Shown: positions 16,465-24,206, counted from the stretch's first letter. The stretch: DNA of 31,782 nt from an uncultured Rhizobiaceae group bacterium (GCA_938009335.1 CALLHT010000068.1:1-31782); one strand, 5' to 3'. The notes: generated by a model not told the origin, from the letters alone. Made by a program: numbers and translations.

Positions 16465-17541
16465 ATGCGAATTAGGTGGCAGGATCAGGTTAAGATGACG
16501 CAAGAAAATGCAAATATATTGGACTTCCCGGCCCAAGAACGTAGGAAAGAGGCCGAAGACCAAAGCCCATTGCACGCTCAATCAATTGAGCAAACCAACG
16601 CCACAAACACAACGCCACAACGCGGCGTTGCCCTTGCATTAGGCGGTGGGGCTGCACGTGGCTGGTCCCATATTGGTGTCCTAAGGGCGATCGATGAAGC
16701 AAATATTCCGGTAAGCATGATCGCCGGCACATCCATCGGCGCCCTTGTCGGTGGGTGCTATCTCGCGGGAAAACTCGATGAGTTGGAAGAGTTTGCGCGT
16801 TCGATCACACGGCGAAATATCCTGCGCTACATGGATTTTGCATTCCGCGCTTCGGGCTTAATCTCCGGCGTCCGCCTAGCGGAGCGTATGGAAAACGAAA
16901 TCGGACATCTCAAAATCGAAGATTTGGATCGGCGGTTTATTGCCATTGCAACCGATATCAATAGCGGCAATGAAGTTTGGCTCGACAATGGTTCTCTTGT
17001 TTCAGCAATAAGAGCGTCTTACGCGCTGCCGGGTGTGTTTGAACCCGTTACACATTGTGGCCGCCTGATGGTAGATGGTGCGCTGGTCAACCCGGTCCCG
17101 GTCTCGGCATGCAGGGCCTTTGAGCAAAAAATCGTTCTGGCGGTCAATCTCGGTAGTGAGGTGTTTGGACGTTCCGCAATCGTACGCTCCTCGTCTATTC
17201 CAATAGATGAGCAGCATGGCAATCTGTCACTTGAAAGTAATGCAGGACTTGCATCGTGGTTCAATTTGACCACGAGCGAGGATAAGACAGCATCGCATAA
17301 TCGTTCGAGACTGGGCGTTACTGGCGTCATGATCGAAGCGTTTAACATCATCCAGGACAAAATCGTACGCTCACGATTGGCCGGTGATCCACCCGATTTT
17401 TCCATCCGGCCACAGCTACAGGGTATCGGACTATCTGATTTCCACAAAGCTGATGAAGCGATAGAACAAGGGTATCTGGTAGCAAAAGCTAAATTGCAGA
17501 CACTGATAGAGAATGGACTAAGATCGGCGTTAAACGGTTAA
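16465..17541 (+). CDS. Patatin-like phospholipase (RssA-like)
   Basis: A patatin-family serine hydrolase with a Ser-Asp dyad. In the 358-residue frame: oxyanion loop GGGAARG (60-66), nucleophile Ser90 in GTSIG, and Asp204 in VDGA. The first ~50 residues are polar and probably disordered. There is no signal peptide, so it is probably cytoplasmic; a lipid acyl-hydrolase role is known for the family but unproven here. Two starts compete: ATG 16465 after a G6 run, and ATG 16495 preceded by AGGATCAGG. It converges with the rhomboid gene with 19 bp between stops. Confidence 0.9.
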   Translation: MRIRWQDQVKMTQENANILDFPAQERRKEAEDQSPLHAQSIEQTNATNTTPQRGVALALGGGAARGWSHIGVLRAIDEANIPVSMIAGTSIGALVGGCYLAGKLDELEEFARSITRRNILRYMDFAFRASGLISGVRLAERMENEIGHLKIEDLDRRFIAIATDINSGNEVWLDNGSLVSAIRASYALPGVFEPVTHCGRLMVDGALVNPVPVSACRAFEQKIVLAVNLGSEVFGRSAIVRSSSIPIDEQHGNLSLESNAGLASWFNLTTSEDKTASHNRSRLGVTGVMIEAFNIIQDKIVRSRLAGDPPDFSIRPQLQGIGLSDFHKADEAIEQGYLVAKAKLQTLIENGLRSALNG

Positions 17542-17560
17542 GCCGTGGCCTCTTTAGGGA

Positions 17561-18262
17561 TCAATCTCTACTTGTAATTCCCAGAAATGGGATAAGGAAA
17601 AAACCAACCAAAAAACCACCGGCATGCGCTTGCCATGCAATTTGATTACTGTCTGACTCAAGGCTAATGATGCCACTGCCCGCAAGATAGTTGATCAAGA
17701 ACCAGAAAAAAATGAACGTCATTGCCTGACTGTTTGCAAACGTTTCAGGGATAGACTGTATCGGCATATTCGCATTATCGGGCGAGAATCTTCCTCCGTT
17801 TGGGAATGCAAATCTGCAAGCACCTCCCATACACGCCGAAACGATACCGGATGCTCCTATCATCGGCACCAACTCGTCAATGTGAAAAATATAATGAGCA
17901 AATGCCCCGCCGATCGAACCCAAAGCAGCAAAGAGAACGAATGCTGCAACGCCAAGACGTCGGGCTACAACTGAGCCAAACGCCAGCATCCAAAAACTAT
18001 TCACAATAAGATGCAGCCAATCTGCATGAATGAAACTGTAGCTAATTGGGGTCCAATACCCTGCCCATGGCGAATATAGATTGAGATCAAGGTCCGTGTA
18101 TCTGGCCGGGATAAAAGCGTATTGCAACGTGAACTCAAGCAGATCCCTGCCCGTAACCGAATAAGTTTTATAAACATGCACCAGAAGCATCACAAAGAGA
18201 CAGATCAAGATGATGAAAGGGGCATTTATTATTGGCGGATTTTGTTGCGATTTGAGCTTCAT
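17561..18262 (-). CDS. Rhomboid-family intramembrane serine protease
   Basis: A 233-residue protein with six or seven membrane helices. Catalytic Ser138 lies in GASGIVS, and His213 in AWQAHAGGFLVG gives the Ser-His dyad. His84 and Asn88 (HLIVNSFW) complete the oxyanion side. The WxxR-type L1 loop is represented by YSPWAGYWTPISYSF. Rhomboids cleave substrates inside the membrane; the substrate here is unknown. The ATG is preceded by AAAGGTTAACA. A terminator-like hairpin (18308-18339) lies 46 bp upstream on the same strand, so expression may depend on read-through or on a promoter closer to the gene. Confidence 0.92.
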   Translation of the reverse strand: MKLKSQQNPPIINAPFIILICLFVMLLVHVYKTYSVTGRDLLEFTLQYAFIPARYTDLDLNLYSPWAGYWTPISYSFIHADWLHLIVNSFWMLAFGSVVARRLGVAAFVLFAALGSIGGAFAHYIFHIDELVPMIGASGIVSACMGGACRFAFPNGGRFSPDNANMPIQSIPETFANSQAMTFIFFWFLINYLAGSGIISLESDSNQIAWQAHAGGFLVGFFLIPFLGITSRD

Positions 18263-18307
18263 TGTTAACCTTTACCCCGTTTCGGCTTAGGGCTTAGCAT
18301 AGCGGAT

Positions 18308-18339
18308 AAAAAAAAGCCCGGAGCCGAAGCTCCGAGCTT
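18308..18339 (-). terminator. Intrinsic terminator, minus strand
   Basis: On the minus strand an 11-bp stem (AAGCTCGGAGC with GCTCCGGGCTT, one G-U pair) closes a TTCG tetraloop and runs into eight T. It can only end transcripts coming from the right. No minus-strand gene lies there, so it must end a small RNA or act as an attenuator before the rhomboid gene. Confidence 0.88.
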
Positions 18340-18430
18340 ATGGTCATCCCCAACTGACTAAACAGCCCCGACCAGAACAGTTAAGCTGCGGTTTCCCGCG
18401 CCTTTAGAGTGATGACTAAATCACATAACT
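18308..18430 (-). ncRNA. Candidate small RNA or rhomboid leader/attenuator
   Basis: About 120 nt from a promoter-like pair to the terminator, with no ORF of note. On the minus strand, GTGAT/ATCAC (18420-18424 with 18409-18413) could form a 5' hairpin. GTCATC (18411-18416) could instead pair with GATGAC (18343-18348). AGCTTA (18382-18387) could pair with TAAGCT (18335-18340) inside the terminator arm, a possible antiterminator. TTTAGTCA occurs twice. Whether it acts in trans or in cis on the rhomboid gene is open. Confidence 0.5.
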
Positions 18431-18435
18431 AGCAT

Positions 18436-18463
18436 TTTATATCAAGCCTTAATGTTCTGTTAA
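18436..18463 (-). promoter_or_regulatory. Promoter-like elements for the minus-strand RNA
   Basis: TTAACA (18463-18458) and TATAAA (18441-18436) on the minus strand are separated by 16 nt, close to a sigma-70 arrangement. The -35 overlaps GTTAACGTTAAC (18459-18470), a perfect 12-bp palindrome that could be an operator. Confidence 0.45.
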
Positions 18464-18763
18464 CGTTAACGCAGCCGGCCTCCCCTTTCTTGTTGATAAC
18501 CGACTTTGTCAACATGGTTACAGCCAAAATCTTCCATTACAACTTTATGCAGATCCGCAATTCAACACGCTTAGAAAAGGTCATCATGGAGCGATCTGAA
18601 CATCTCGGTCGTTCGTGTGAAAATCCATCTGTATCGATTTTTCTTCACAGCGACGTGAAAGGTGGCACGGCAATTGCTTAGTCAACACCAGATCGATTGG
18701 CATGAACGTGTGGGCCATACCCGTATCTAAATTGGATAGCATAGTAAATGGGCGTACTTTTAA
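18464..18763. other. Intergenic region upstream of the PAS gene
   Basis: 300 bp without a convincing gene. It includes an inverted repeat GTTGA/TCAAC around 18492-18513. Short ORFs on both strands (63 codons plus, 62 codons minus) have no ribosome site and no recognisable protein character. It probably carries the promoter of the PAS gene. Confidence 0.4.
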
Positions 18764-19381
18764 ATGAGACATGGTAATTCCAAGAAACTGTATTCTTATT
18801 GGAATAATCTGCGGGGAATGCGAGCGGCTCCAGATCGACGCGAAATAGAACCGAGCGATATCCGTGAGCTGCTAGGTGATACCTTTATTCTCGAGGTGAA
18901 TGAAGCGTTTCGCAGTGTGAGCTTTAGATTGGCAGGTACACGGCTTTGCAATGCGTATGGAAGAGAGCTGAAGGGCTTAGGATTTCTCGTGCTGTGGGAC
19001 GAGCATGACAATCTCTCAATCATGAACGCCATTAAAGACGTTCATAATCTGAACACACCTTGCACGATCTCTTGCGTTGCTCAAACACTTGGCAACCGCT
19101 TCTGTGAGTACGAGATACTGCTCCTACCACTTCAAAACGGTTCGTCCTCTGCAAAACGCATTATGGGCGTTGCATCGCCACTCAAGCAGGAAAAATGGAT
19201 TGGGAGCGACCCAATTAGTGGCAACCGAGTAAAATCCTGTCGGTTTATCGACCAAGGTTTTGAGACAAACACCCCCTCAATGGTTACGCCGTTCGGTCGG
19301 AAAACCAGTGAAACGCAGACTAAGTCACGGCAGGTGGGGCATTTGACTGTCATTGACGGTGGCATGACTGACCTACGGTAA
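18764..19381 (+). CDS. PAS_5 family protein
   Basis: A 205-residue soluble protein resembling the PAS_5 family (PF07310), common in Hyphomicrobiales and often near PilZ genes (recall). Seen: KKLYSYWNNLRGMRAAPDRREIEPSDIRELLGDTFILE, whose typical 'W..lrg.r..PdR..idP..i...l' opening is followed by a beta-rich core (FRLAGTRLCNAYGREL) and a long polar tail. No output domain is present, so it would act through a partner. The start ATG has no strong ribosome site. It lies 159 bp upstream of the PilZ gene. Confidence 0.78.
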   Translation: MRHGNSKKLYSYWNNLRGMRAAPDRREIEPSDIRELLGDTFILEVNEAFRSVSFRLAGTRLCNAYGRELKGLGFLVLWDEHDNLSIMNAIKDVHNLNTPCTISCVAQTLGNRFCEYEILLLPLQNGSSSAKRIMGVASPLKQEKWIGSDPISGNRVKSCRFIDQGFETNTPSMVTPFGRKTSETQTKSRQVGHLTVIDGGMTDLR

Positions 19382-19540
19382 CCACGAAATACTTGGTTAC
19401 GTTGAGCAGAGAAGTCAAAATTCACGAATAAATTGAGTAGAAATTGGGGTTCTAGCGCTTGCGAAAACCATTCCTTAACCTTCTAATCAAATAATGGGGG
19501 TTAATGATTCCCTTATGATTTGTCGTGGATATTCTTTTCA

Positions 19541-20158
19541 ATGCTCGGTAGCGCCCTGAAACACAACCAACCTGAAGACGTTACAGAGGTTGAACGCCAG
19601 TTCCAAGGCGTCGACCTTTCTGTTTTTGGCCGTTACATGCTGGCTAACAAGCAAGAATATCCTTGCCAGATTTCGCATATGTCTCCAGGCAGTGCCGCAG
19701 TATTCGGACCAGGTGCAGGAGATATTGGTGAAACGGTCATTGCATACATGGACCATGTAGGAAGACTTGAAGGCCAAATTCTTAGAATTTTCCCCGGCGG
19801 CTTTGTTATGAGCATCACGGCAACCCAACAAAAGCGCGATTCACTTGCCGCTAAGATTACTTGGATTGCCAATCGCCACGAGCTCAGCTTGCCTGAAGAT
19901 CGCCGACATGAACGCGTAATTCCAACAACAAGACTTGCGGAAATCAAGCTCGAAGATGGGCGCAGCTATTCCGTGCGTATCATCGACCTTTCCCTTTCCG
20001 GTGCTGCGGTTGAACTTGATGTGCGTCCTGCGATTGGAACATTAATTTGGCTTGGAAACATGCGAGGAAGAGTGGTTCGCCACTTTGATGAAGGTGTTGC
20101 TTTGGAATTCGCCATTCTACAAACGCATGATACATTACGTGATTTTGTCGCCAGATAA
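19541..20158 (+). CDS. Double PilZ-domain protein (c-di-GMP receptor candidate)
   Basis: A 205-residue soluble protein with two PilZ-like halves. The first (about residues 20-90) is degenerate. The second (about 110-195) has RRHER, fitting RxxxR, and IDLSLSGAAVE, fitting (D/N)xSxxG, the c-di-GMP-binding motifs, followed by GTLIWLGNMRGRVVRHFDEGVALEF. It should sense c-di-GMP through the second domain; its target is unknown. The ATG at 19541 was preferred over an in-frame TTG at 19520; neither has a strong ribosome site. The BTLCP gene follows after 254 bp. Confidence 0.85.
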   Translation: MLGSALKHNQPEDVTEVERQFQGVDLSVFGRYMLANKQEYPCQISHMSPGSAAVFGPGAGDIGETVIAYMDHVGRLEGQILRIFPGGFVMSITATQQKRDSLAAKITWIANRHELSLPEDRRHERVIPTTRLAEIKLEDGRSYSVRIIDLSLSGAAVELDVRPAIGTLIWLGNMRGRVVRHFDEGVALEFAILQTHDTLRDFVAR

Positions 20159-20253
20159 GAAGCAAACGCCCTTTACACCATTCTTTTGAATTGACCGCGC
20201 ACCCCCAGGTTCTATTGACAAACTCCGTTCGGACACGGCGTGAGGCTGATTTC

Positions 20254-20276
20254 AATTGCTAAAATTTTAGTCAATT
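20254..20276. promoter_or_regulatory. AT-rich palindrome upstream of the BTLCP gene
   Basis: CTAAAATTTTAG (20259-20270) is a perfect 12-bp palindrome, extended by AATTG on the left and CAATT on the right with one unpaired base. It lies about 140 bp before the peptidase ATG in an otherwise gene-free 254-bp stretch and looks like a dimeric repressor site. Confidence 0.4.
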
Positions 20277-20412
20277 TAAATTTGTGTTGTCATAAAAACT
20301 GCTGCGATTTTTCCCAAAATTTGAGCCTAAATTGGCTTAAAGGCCACCATCTTTTTTTCTCTGATCTAAATTTGTTTATGCGAGTTTCCTCTCACTAACG
20401 GGGAACACGGCA

Positions 20413-21000
20413 ATGAAAAAACAAATAGCCAAAGTTGGGGGACTTGCTTCAATCCTTCTATTTGCAAGCTTGCAATCAACACATGCGGTGGGCAATGGCG
20501 ACCACATGATAACAACGGGGAGAACCTCTCAGCCAATCGGACATTATGAGTATTGTAAGCAATATCGTTCTGACTGTCGGATCAAATCCAAATCCACCCG
20601 CGCTCCGAAGTTAACTCGCGAGCGCTGGAATGATCTGGTCGAGGTCAACACGTTTTCTAATTCTACCATAAAACCAGTGACTGACTTTGAAGCGTATAAT
20701 CGCGAGGAAGTTTGGGTTTACCCGACAAGTTATGGCGATTGTGAGGATTACGTTCTGATGAAGCGGCATATGCTGATGCAACGTGGTTGGCCTGCTTCGA
20801 GCCTGCTCATAACTGTAGTTCGACAGCCAAATGGAGAGGGACACGCTGTGCTAACCGTTAGAACAGATAAAGCTGACTATGTTCTGGACAATCTTGACGG
20901 GAAAATCCGTCAGTGGAACCACACCAAATACACGTTTTTGAAACGCCAAGCTGAGCATCACTCTGGCCATTGGCAAGATATTAGAGACCTAAGAGGATAA
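20413..21000 (+). CDS. BTLCP transglutaminase-like cysteine peptidase (LapG-related)
   Basis: A 195-residue exported protein of PF06035. Signal peptide residues 1-25 (likely cut after THA). Catalytic triad Cys110 (GDCEDY), His144 (GEGHAVLTV) and Asp159 (VLDNLDG). Asp109 and Glu111 flank the Cys, as do the calcium ligands of LapG. LapG cleaves large adhesins in the periplasm under c-di-GMP control through LapD; no lapD or adhesin gene is seen here. The ATG follows GGGGAACACGG. The nearby PilZ gene makes a c-di-GMP link plausible but indirect. Confidence 0.88.
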   Translation: MKKQIAKVGGLASILLFASLQSTHAVGNGDHMITTGRTSQPIGHYEYCKQYRSDCRIKSKSTRAPKLTRERWNDLVEVNTFSNSTIKPVTDFEAYNREEVWVYPTSYGDCEDYVLMKRHMLMQRGWPASSLLITVVRQPNGEGHAVLTVRTDKADYVLDNLDGKIRQWNHTKYTFLKRQAEHHSGHWQDIRDLRG

Positions 21001-21025
21001 GTAGACTTTAAAGTGTCAGAAACAT

Positions 21026-21047
21026 ATGTTACACTTTTATGTAACAT
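21026..21047. promoter_or_regulatory. Inverted repeat upstream of the candidate small RNA
   Basis: ATGTTACA (21026-21033) and TGTAACAT (21040-21047) are perfect 8-bp arms around a 6-nt spacer. Placed after the peptidase stop codon and before the small RNA, it could be an operator or a 3' mRNA hairpin. Confidence 0.45.
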
Positions 21048-21089
21048 TTATTTGTCGCTACTAAGAATTTGGGTTGGTAATATAGACTT

Positions 21090-21175
21090 TTGACCTGGTC
21101 GATCCCCACCTACCCCCGTCCCCACCAGACCGGGTCACATTGGCCGGTTCGCTTTTGCGAACCGGCCTTTTTTTT
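21090..21175 (+). ncRNA. Candidate small RNA with a C-rich loop
   Basis: About 86 nt. GACCTGGTC (21092-21100) pairs with GACCGGGTC (21128-21136), with one G-U pair and an extra T-A pair at the base. The stem closes a 27-nt loop (21101-21127) with 17 C and two copies of TCCCCACC-like sequence. A strong terminator follows at once. TAATAT/TATAGA at 21078-21086 could be the -10; the -35 is poor (TTGTCG at 21052-21057, spacing too long). It could also be processed from the peptidase mRNA. C-rich exposed loops suit pairing with Shine-Dalgarno regions (inference). Confidence 0.6.
21142..21175 (+). terminator. Strong intrinsic terminator
   Basis: GGCCGGTTCGC (21142-21152) and GCGAACCGGCC (21157-21167) form a perfect 11-bp stem with a TTTT loop, followed by eight T. 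It terminates plus-strand transcripts of the peptidase gene and/or the small RNA. The T tract overlaps the stop codon of the convergent carbonic anhydrase gene. Confidence 0.95.
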
Positions 21176-21698
21176 ATGCTTTTTCAAGGCCTTGTGCAAA
21201 TCTCTTGGCATTTTCCACATAATGGAGTGCGGAAGCTCTCAGTCCGGAAATCGCATTGTCATCGAGTTCACGAATGATTTTGCCCGGTACGCCAACGACC
21301 ATGGAATTATCCGGAATAACTTTGCCTTCCGGCACTAATGCGCCGGCTCCAATGAGGCAATTCTTTCCAATTTTCGCGCCATTTAATACCGTTGCACTCA
21401 TGCCAATCAAGGAGTTATCCCCAATTTCACAGCCATGTATCATCGCTTTGTGACCAATTGTGCAACCTTCACCAATCTTTACCGGAAATCCGGGATCTGA
21501 ATGGAATACACAATTCTCTTGAATGTTTGTATTTCGTCCGATGGTTATCGGTTCATTGTCGCCTCGGATGACCGTACCAAACCAAATCCCAACTCCCTCA
21601 GAGATCGTTACATTGCCGATGACGACGGCAGTGGGTGCGATCCAATGAAAGGCATCGGGAAGTGAAGGACGGGTTGCATCGATAGAATATAGGGTCAT
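21174..21698 (-). CDS. Gamma-class carbonic anhydrase-like protein
   Basis: A 174-residue left-handed beta-helix protein made of hexapeptide repeats. His66, His83 and His88 (FHSDPG, IGHKAMIHG) are the three metal ligands of the gamma-carbonic anhydrase family (YrdA/CaiE group), and Arg45/Asp47 (VIRGDNEPI) are the conserved trimer-interface residues. The family hydrates CO2 in some members, but many are of unproven activity. Cytoplasmic trimer expected. AGGTGG lies just upstream of the ATG. The small membrane gene at 21734 lies 35 bp upstream on the same strand. Confidence 0.9.
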   Translation of the reverse strand: MTLYSIDATRPSLPDAFHWIAPTAVVIGNVTISEGVGIWFGTVIRGDNEPITIGRNTNIQENCVFHSDPGFPVKIGEGCTIGHKAMIHGCEIGDNSLIGMSATVLNGAKIGKNCLIGAGALVPEGKVIPDNSMVVGVPGKIIRELDDNAISGLRASALHYVENAKRFAQGLEKA

Positions 21699-21733
21699 TT
21701 AGCACCACCTGAAACTGTGTTTAGTAGGAGTGC

Positions 21734-22060
21734 TTATACCGTAAGAAAGCCCATGTAGGCTAGGAACTGTACAATCATTATGCCGGAACAAAAGCTCCAA
21801 ACCAGACTAACACAAACTGCAAATGAGAGCGCTTTGCTGGAGAAAAAACCCTCACGCCAATAGGCTAGACCTTGTTCAGCAGTAATGAACGGCCCGGCAA
21901 ACATACAGATTAGGAAACCAAGGACCACCGACGGCAAACTGTGGAACGACAATTGATAACTCCCATTTGAACCCGTCAACAATCCACCAGAGTAAGCAAC
22001 CAGCGCACTACCGACAAAGCCGAGAGCGGAAATAAACAGGATCATCGCCATCTGGGACAC
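21734..22060 (-). CDS. Small four-helix membrane protein (DUF6949-like)
   Basis: A 108-residue protein with four hydrophobic segments; ICMFAGPFITAEQGLAYWREG in the middle resembles the DUF6949 family of rhizobial membrane proteins (recall, not checked). Start proposed at the GTG 22060 with AAGG eight bases upstream; the frame also has an ATG at 22051 and reaches back to a GTG at 22105, which would overlap the divergent gene. Function unknown. Probably co-transcribed with the carbonic anhydrase gene. Confidence 0.68.
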   Translation of the reverse strand: MSQMAMILFISALGFVGSALVAYSGGLLTGSNGSYQLSFHSLPSVVLGFLICMFAGPFITAEQGLAYWREGFFSSKALSFAVCVSLVWSFCSGIMIVQFLAYMGFLTV

Positions 22061-22081
22061 AGAATTTACCTTGTATTTACC

Positions 22082-23008
22082 ATGTTTCGCGAAGGTCAGA
22101 ATCACCCACCTTCTATAATGAAGGAATCAAAGCAACTTCTGTGCCAACACAGTAGAACGGCGAAAAACATTATGCGGCAGCATTCCAAATCCAGTCTAAA
22201 GATTGCAACAAGTGCTGCTTCCCGCGATGGGCATGCCGGCATTCGTCGACGCATTCCTAACTATGCAAACCACACAGCGTCCGTGACTTCAGAACCTGCT
22301 TCAGACGAGAAACTCTCATCTTCTGCAAAAGTATTTTTTCTTGTCAGTGGCTTTTTGGTCATTGTGTCTCTCGGCTTGTTTTTCAGCGCACATCATTTTG
22401 GCGGTGACTTGTCTCGCGCGGGCCACTCAAATTCCACACAGGAATTGGAAATCGTCGTCGCAAATAATGTGCTGAATGTTAAGGAAAACGTCATTCGCTT
22501 TCCCAAGCAAAGACAGGCAGGCGTTCATGATCGAATTGAACTCTATCTTCATTGGCCAACGCTCTCAGGTTATACGGACGAATTAGGTGACGTGTTTAAC
22601 AACTCCGGCAATATGGAAGAGCTGGTGTTCCTCTCAATTGAGCCACGCACTATGTCGTTTGATATGTCCGGCCGCTTGCAGCCCATCTATTCCCTGTATT
22701 TCGATGGATTGGCTGTTGAAGATAGAACAGGTCTTATTCGGCAGCCGCTGAGTGAATCAGGCGGTTTCATAGACGAAGACATGTTTTATGAAGCCAATAG
22801 CCCCTACCCGTTTACAGTGCGCTGCGTAAGAGAAATATCCAAAATTGGGACACCAATGTGCATGCGTGATATCCACATTGGCACAGACCTTATGGTCACT
22901 TACCGATTCAACAAACGATTCTTGAAGGACTGGATGAAACTGGACCAATCCGTTCGAGCTTACGCAAAAGATTTGTTATCTGGAAAATCGCTCGCGATGG
23001 CGAACTAG
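22082..23008 (+). CDS. Membrane-anchored conserved protein, unknown function
   Basis: Up to 308 residues: a basic, polar N-terminus, one hydrophobic helix (about 84-104), and a C-terminal domain of ~200 residues probably facing the periplasm. Its VANNVLNVKENVIRFPKQRQ and YLHWPTLSGYTDEL resemble a protein conserved across Hyphomicrobiales (recall). Cys248 and Cys259 in the last part could form a disulfide. The start is uncertain: ATGs at 22082, 22118 and 22172 all lack a ribosome site, and the first leaves almost no room for divergent promoters. Confidence 0.75.
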   Translation: MFREGQNHPPSIMKESKQLLCQHSRTAKNIMRQHSKSSLKIATSAASRDGHAGIRRRIPNYANHTASVTSEPASDEKLSSSAKVFFLVSGFLVIVSLGLFFSAHHFGGDLSRAGHSNSTQELEIVVANNVLNVKENVIRFPKQRQAGVHDRIELYLHWPTLSGYTDELGDVFNNSGNMEELVFLSIEPRTMSFDMSGRLQPIYSLYFDGLAVEDRTGLIRQPLSESGGFIDEDMFYEANSPYPFTVRCVREISKIGTPMCMRDIHIGTDLMVTYRFNKRFLKDWMKLDQSVRAYAKDLLSGKSLAMAN

Positions 23009-23029
23009 GCTTCAAACGCAAAACGGAAC

Positions 23030-23257
23030 TTACATGTCCAGGTCAATATCCAAAATTGCCATTGAGAAATTGTAAGAGCGCTCACCTTCATCTTCATCGA
23101 GATAAAGAACGCCTAGAAATTCATCGCCTTTGTAGACTTCGCATGAGTCTGTCTTTTTGGGGCGAGCACGGACAGCAAGCTGGGGATTTGCAAAAACGGA
23201 TTTGAAGTAAGCGTCGAGTTTCTTAATTTCTTCGGGTGTCACGTCGTTCTCCAGCAT
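23030..23257 (-). CDS. DUF3126 family protein
   Basis: A 75-residue acidic protein: EEIKKLDAYFKSVFANPQLAVRARPKK, then a beta-rich GDEFLGVLYLDEDEGERSYNFSMAILDIDL. This is the DUF3126 family, a short alphaproteobacterial family of unknown function that often lies directly downstream of cysE, as it does here (127 bp gap). The Arg/Lys patch followed by EVYKGDEFLGVL suggests a compact single domain. No Shine-Dalgarno is visible. It converges on the 22082 gene with 21 bp between stops. Confidence 0.85.
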   Translation of the reverse strand: MLENDVTPEEIKKLDAYFKSVFANPQLAVRARPKKTDSCEVYKGDEFLGVLYLDEDEGERSYNFSMAILDIDLDM

Positions 23258-23384
23258 GCTGTAGTAGAAAGCCGTCTTCTGACACGGTGAATTCAGCCTG
23301 TAAAGTCAGAAACGTCAGGTAAAACGATCGTACCGGAAATAATATCTTTTTGCCAACTGAAGGACAAAAGCGTCAGAAAAGACC

Positions 23385-24206
23385 TCAGGTCTTATCCTCA
23401 GCTATAATCTGATTCATTGTGCGCGAAGGTTCGGAACACCCTGCGACCCCAACCACACGGCCTGGTATGCCGGCAACCGTCACGTTGTTGGGAACATCCT
23501 TGATGACCATTGAGCCAGCAGCAATACGAGAGCAATGCCCGACGGAGATATTGCCTAATACTGTGGCGCCTGCGCCCAAAAGAACGCCATCACCAATTTT
23601 CGGGTGACGGTCTTCAGTCTCTTTACCTGTCCCGCCTAGCGTCACGCCATGAAGAATTGACACATCATCGCCAACTGCAGCAGTTTCACCAACAACAAGA
23701 CCCGTGGCGTGATCCAAAAACACACCTTTGCCAAACTTTGCAGCAGGGTTGATGTCCGTTTGAAACACTTGCGAAGACCGGCTTTGCAAATACAAAGCTA
23801 TATCTTTGTTTCCCTGTAACAGGTTCCAATGCGCCAAGCGGTGTGTCTGTATCGCCTGAAAGCCTTTGAAATACAGAATAGGTTCAATCAAACGGCTGCA
23901 TGCCGGGTCACGATCATAAACCGCCGCAATATCAATACGCAGGGTCTCTGCCCATTCCCGAGAATCATCACGCATTGCCTGAAAGCTTTGCTTGATGAGT
24001 TCCGCTGAGAAATCACGGTTATGAAGACGTTCTGAGATTCTATGAATAACCGCAGCCTCAAGCGAGTCGTGGTTCAGGATATTCGAATACATGAACGACG
24101 ACATTAGAGGCTCATTGGAAATAACCTCTTCTGCTTCGGTGCGCACTGCCTGCCAGACCGGATCGACAATTTTTGGGGCGGGGACCATATTCTTCTTAGC
24201 GGTCAT
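23385..24206 (-). CDS. cysE: Serine O-acetyltransferase
   Basis: CysE transfers acetyl from acetyl-CoA to L-serine, the first step of cysteine synthesis; cytoplasmic hexamer, usually feedback-inhibited by cysteine. The 273 residues comprise an N-terminal helical domain (about 10-140) and a left-handed beta-helix (145-250). Asp100 (YDRDPAC), Asp165/His166 (FLDHATG) and His201 match the E. coli catalytic and serine-binding residues. HGVTLGGTGKETEDRHP is the family signature. The ATG follows AGAGG. The C-terminal tail, needed for cysteine inhibition and CysK binding in the family, is present. Confidence 0.95.
   Translation of the reverse strand: MTAKKNMVPAPKIVDPVWQAVRTEAEEVISNEPLMSSFMYSNILNHDSLEAAVIHRISERLHNRDFSAELIKQSFQAMRDDSREWAETLRIDIAAVYDRDPACSRLIEPILYFKGFQAIQTHRLAHWNLLQGNKDIALYLQSRSSQVFQTDINPAAKFGKGVFLDHATGLVVGETAAVGDDVSILHGVTLGGTGKETEDRHPKIGDGVLLGAGATVLGNISVGHCSRIAAGSMVIKDVPNNVTVAGIPGRVVGVAGCSEPSRTMNQIIAEDKT

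Noticed and set aside
18490..18772. Short ORFs on both strands upstream of the PAS gene
   Set aside because: No ribosome sites, no recognisable protein pattern, and both strands are open by chance in a low-GC stretch.
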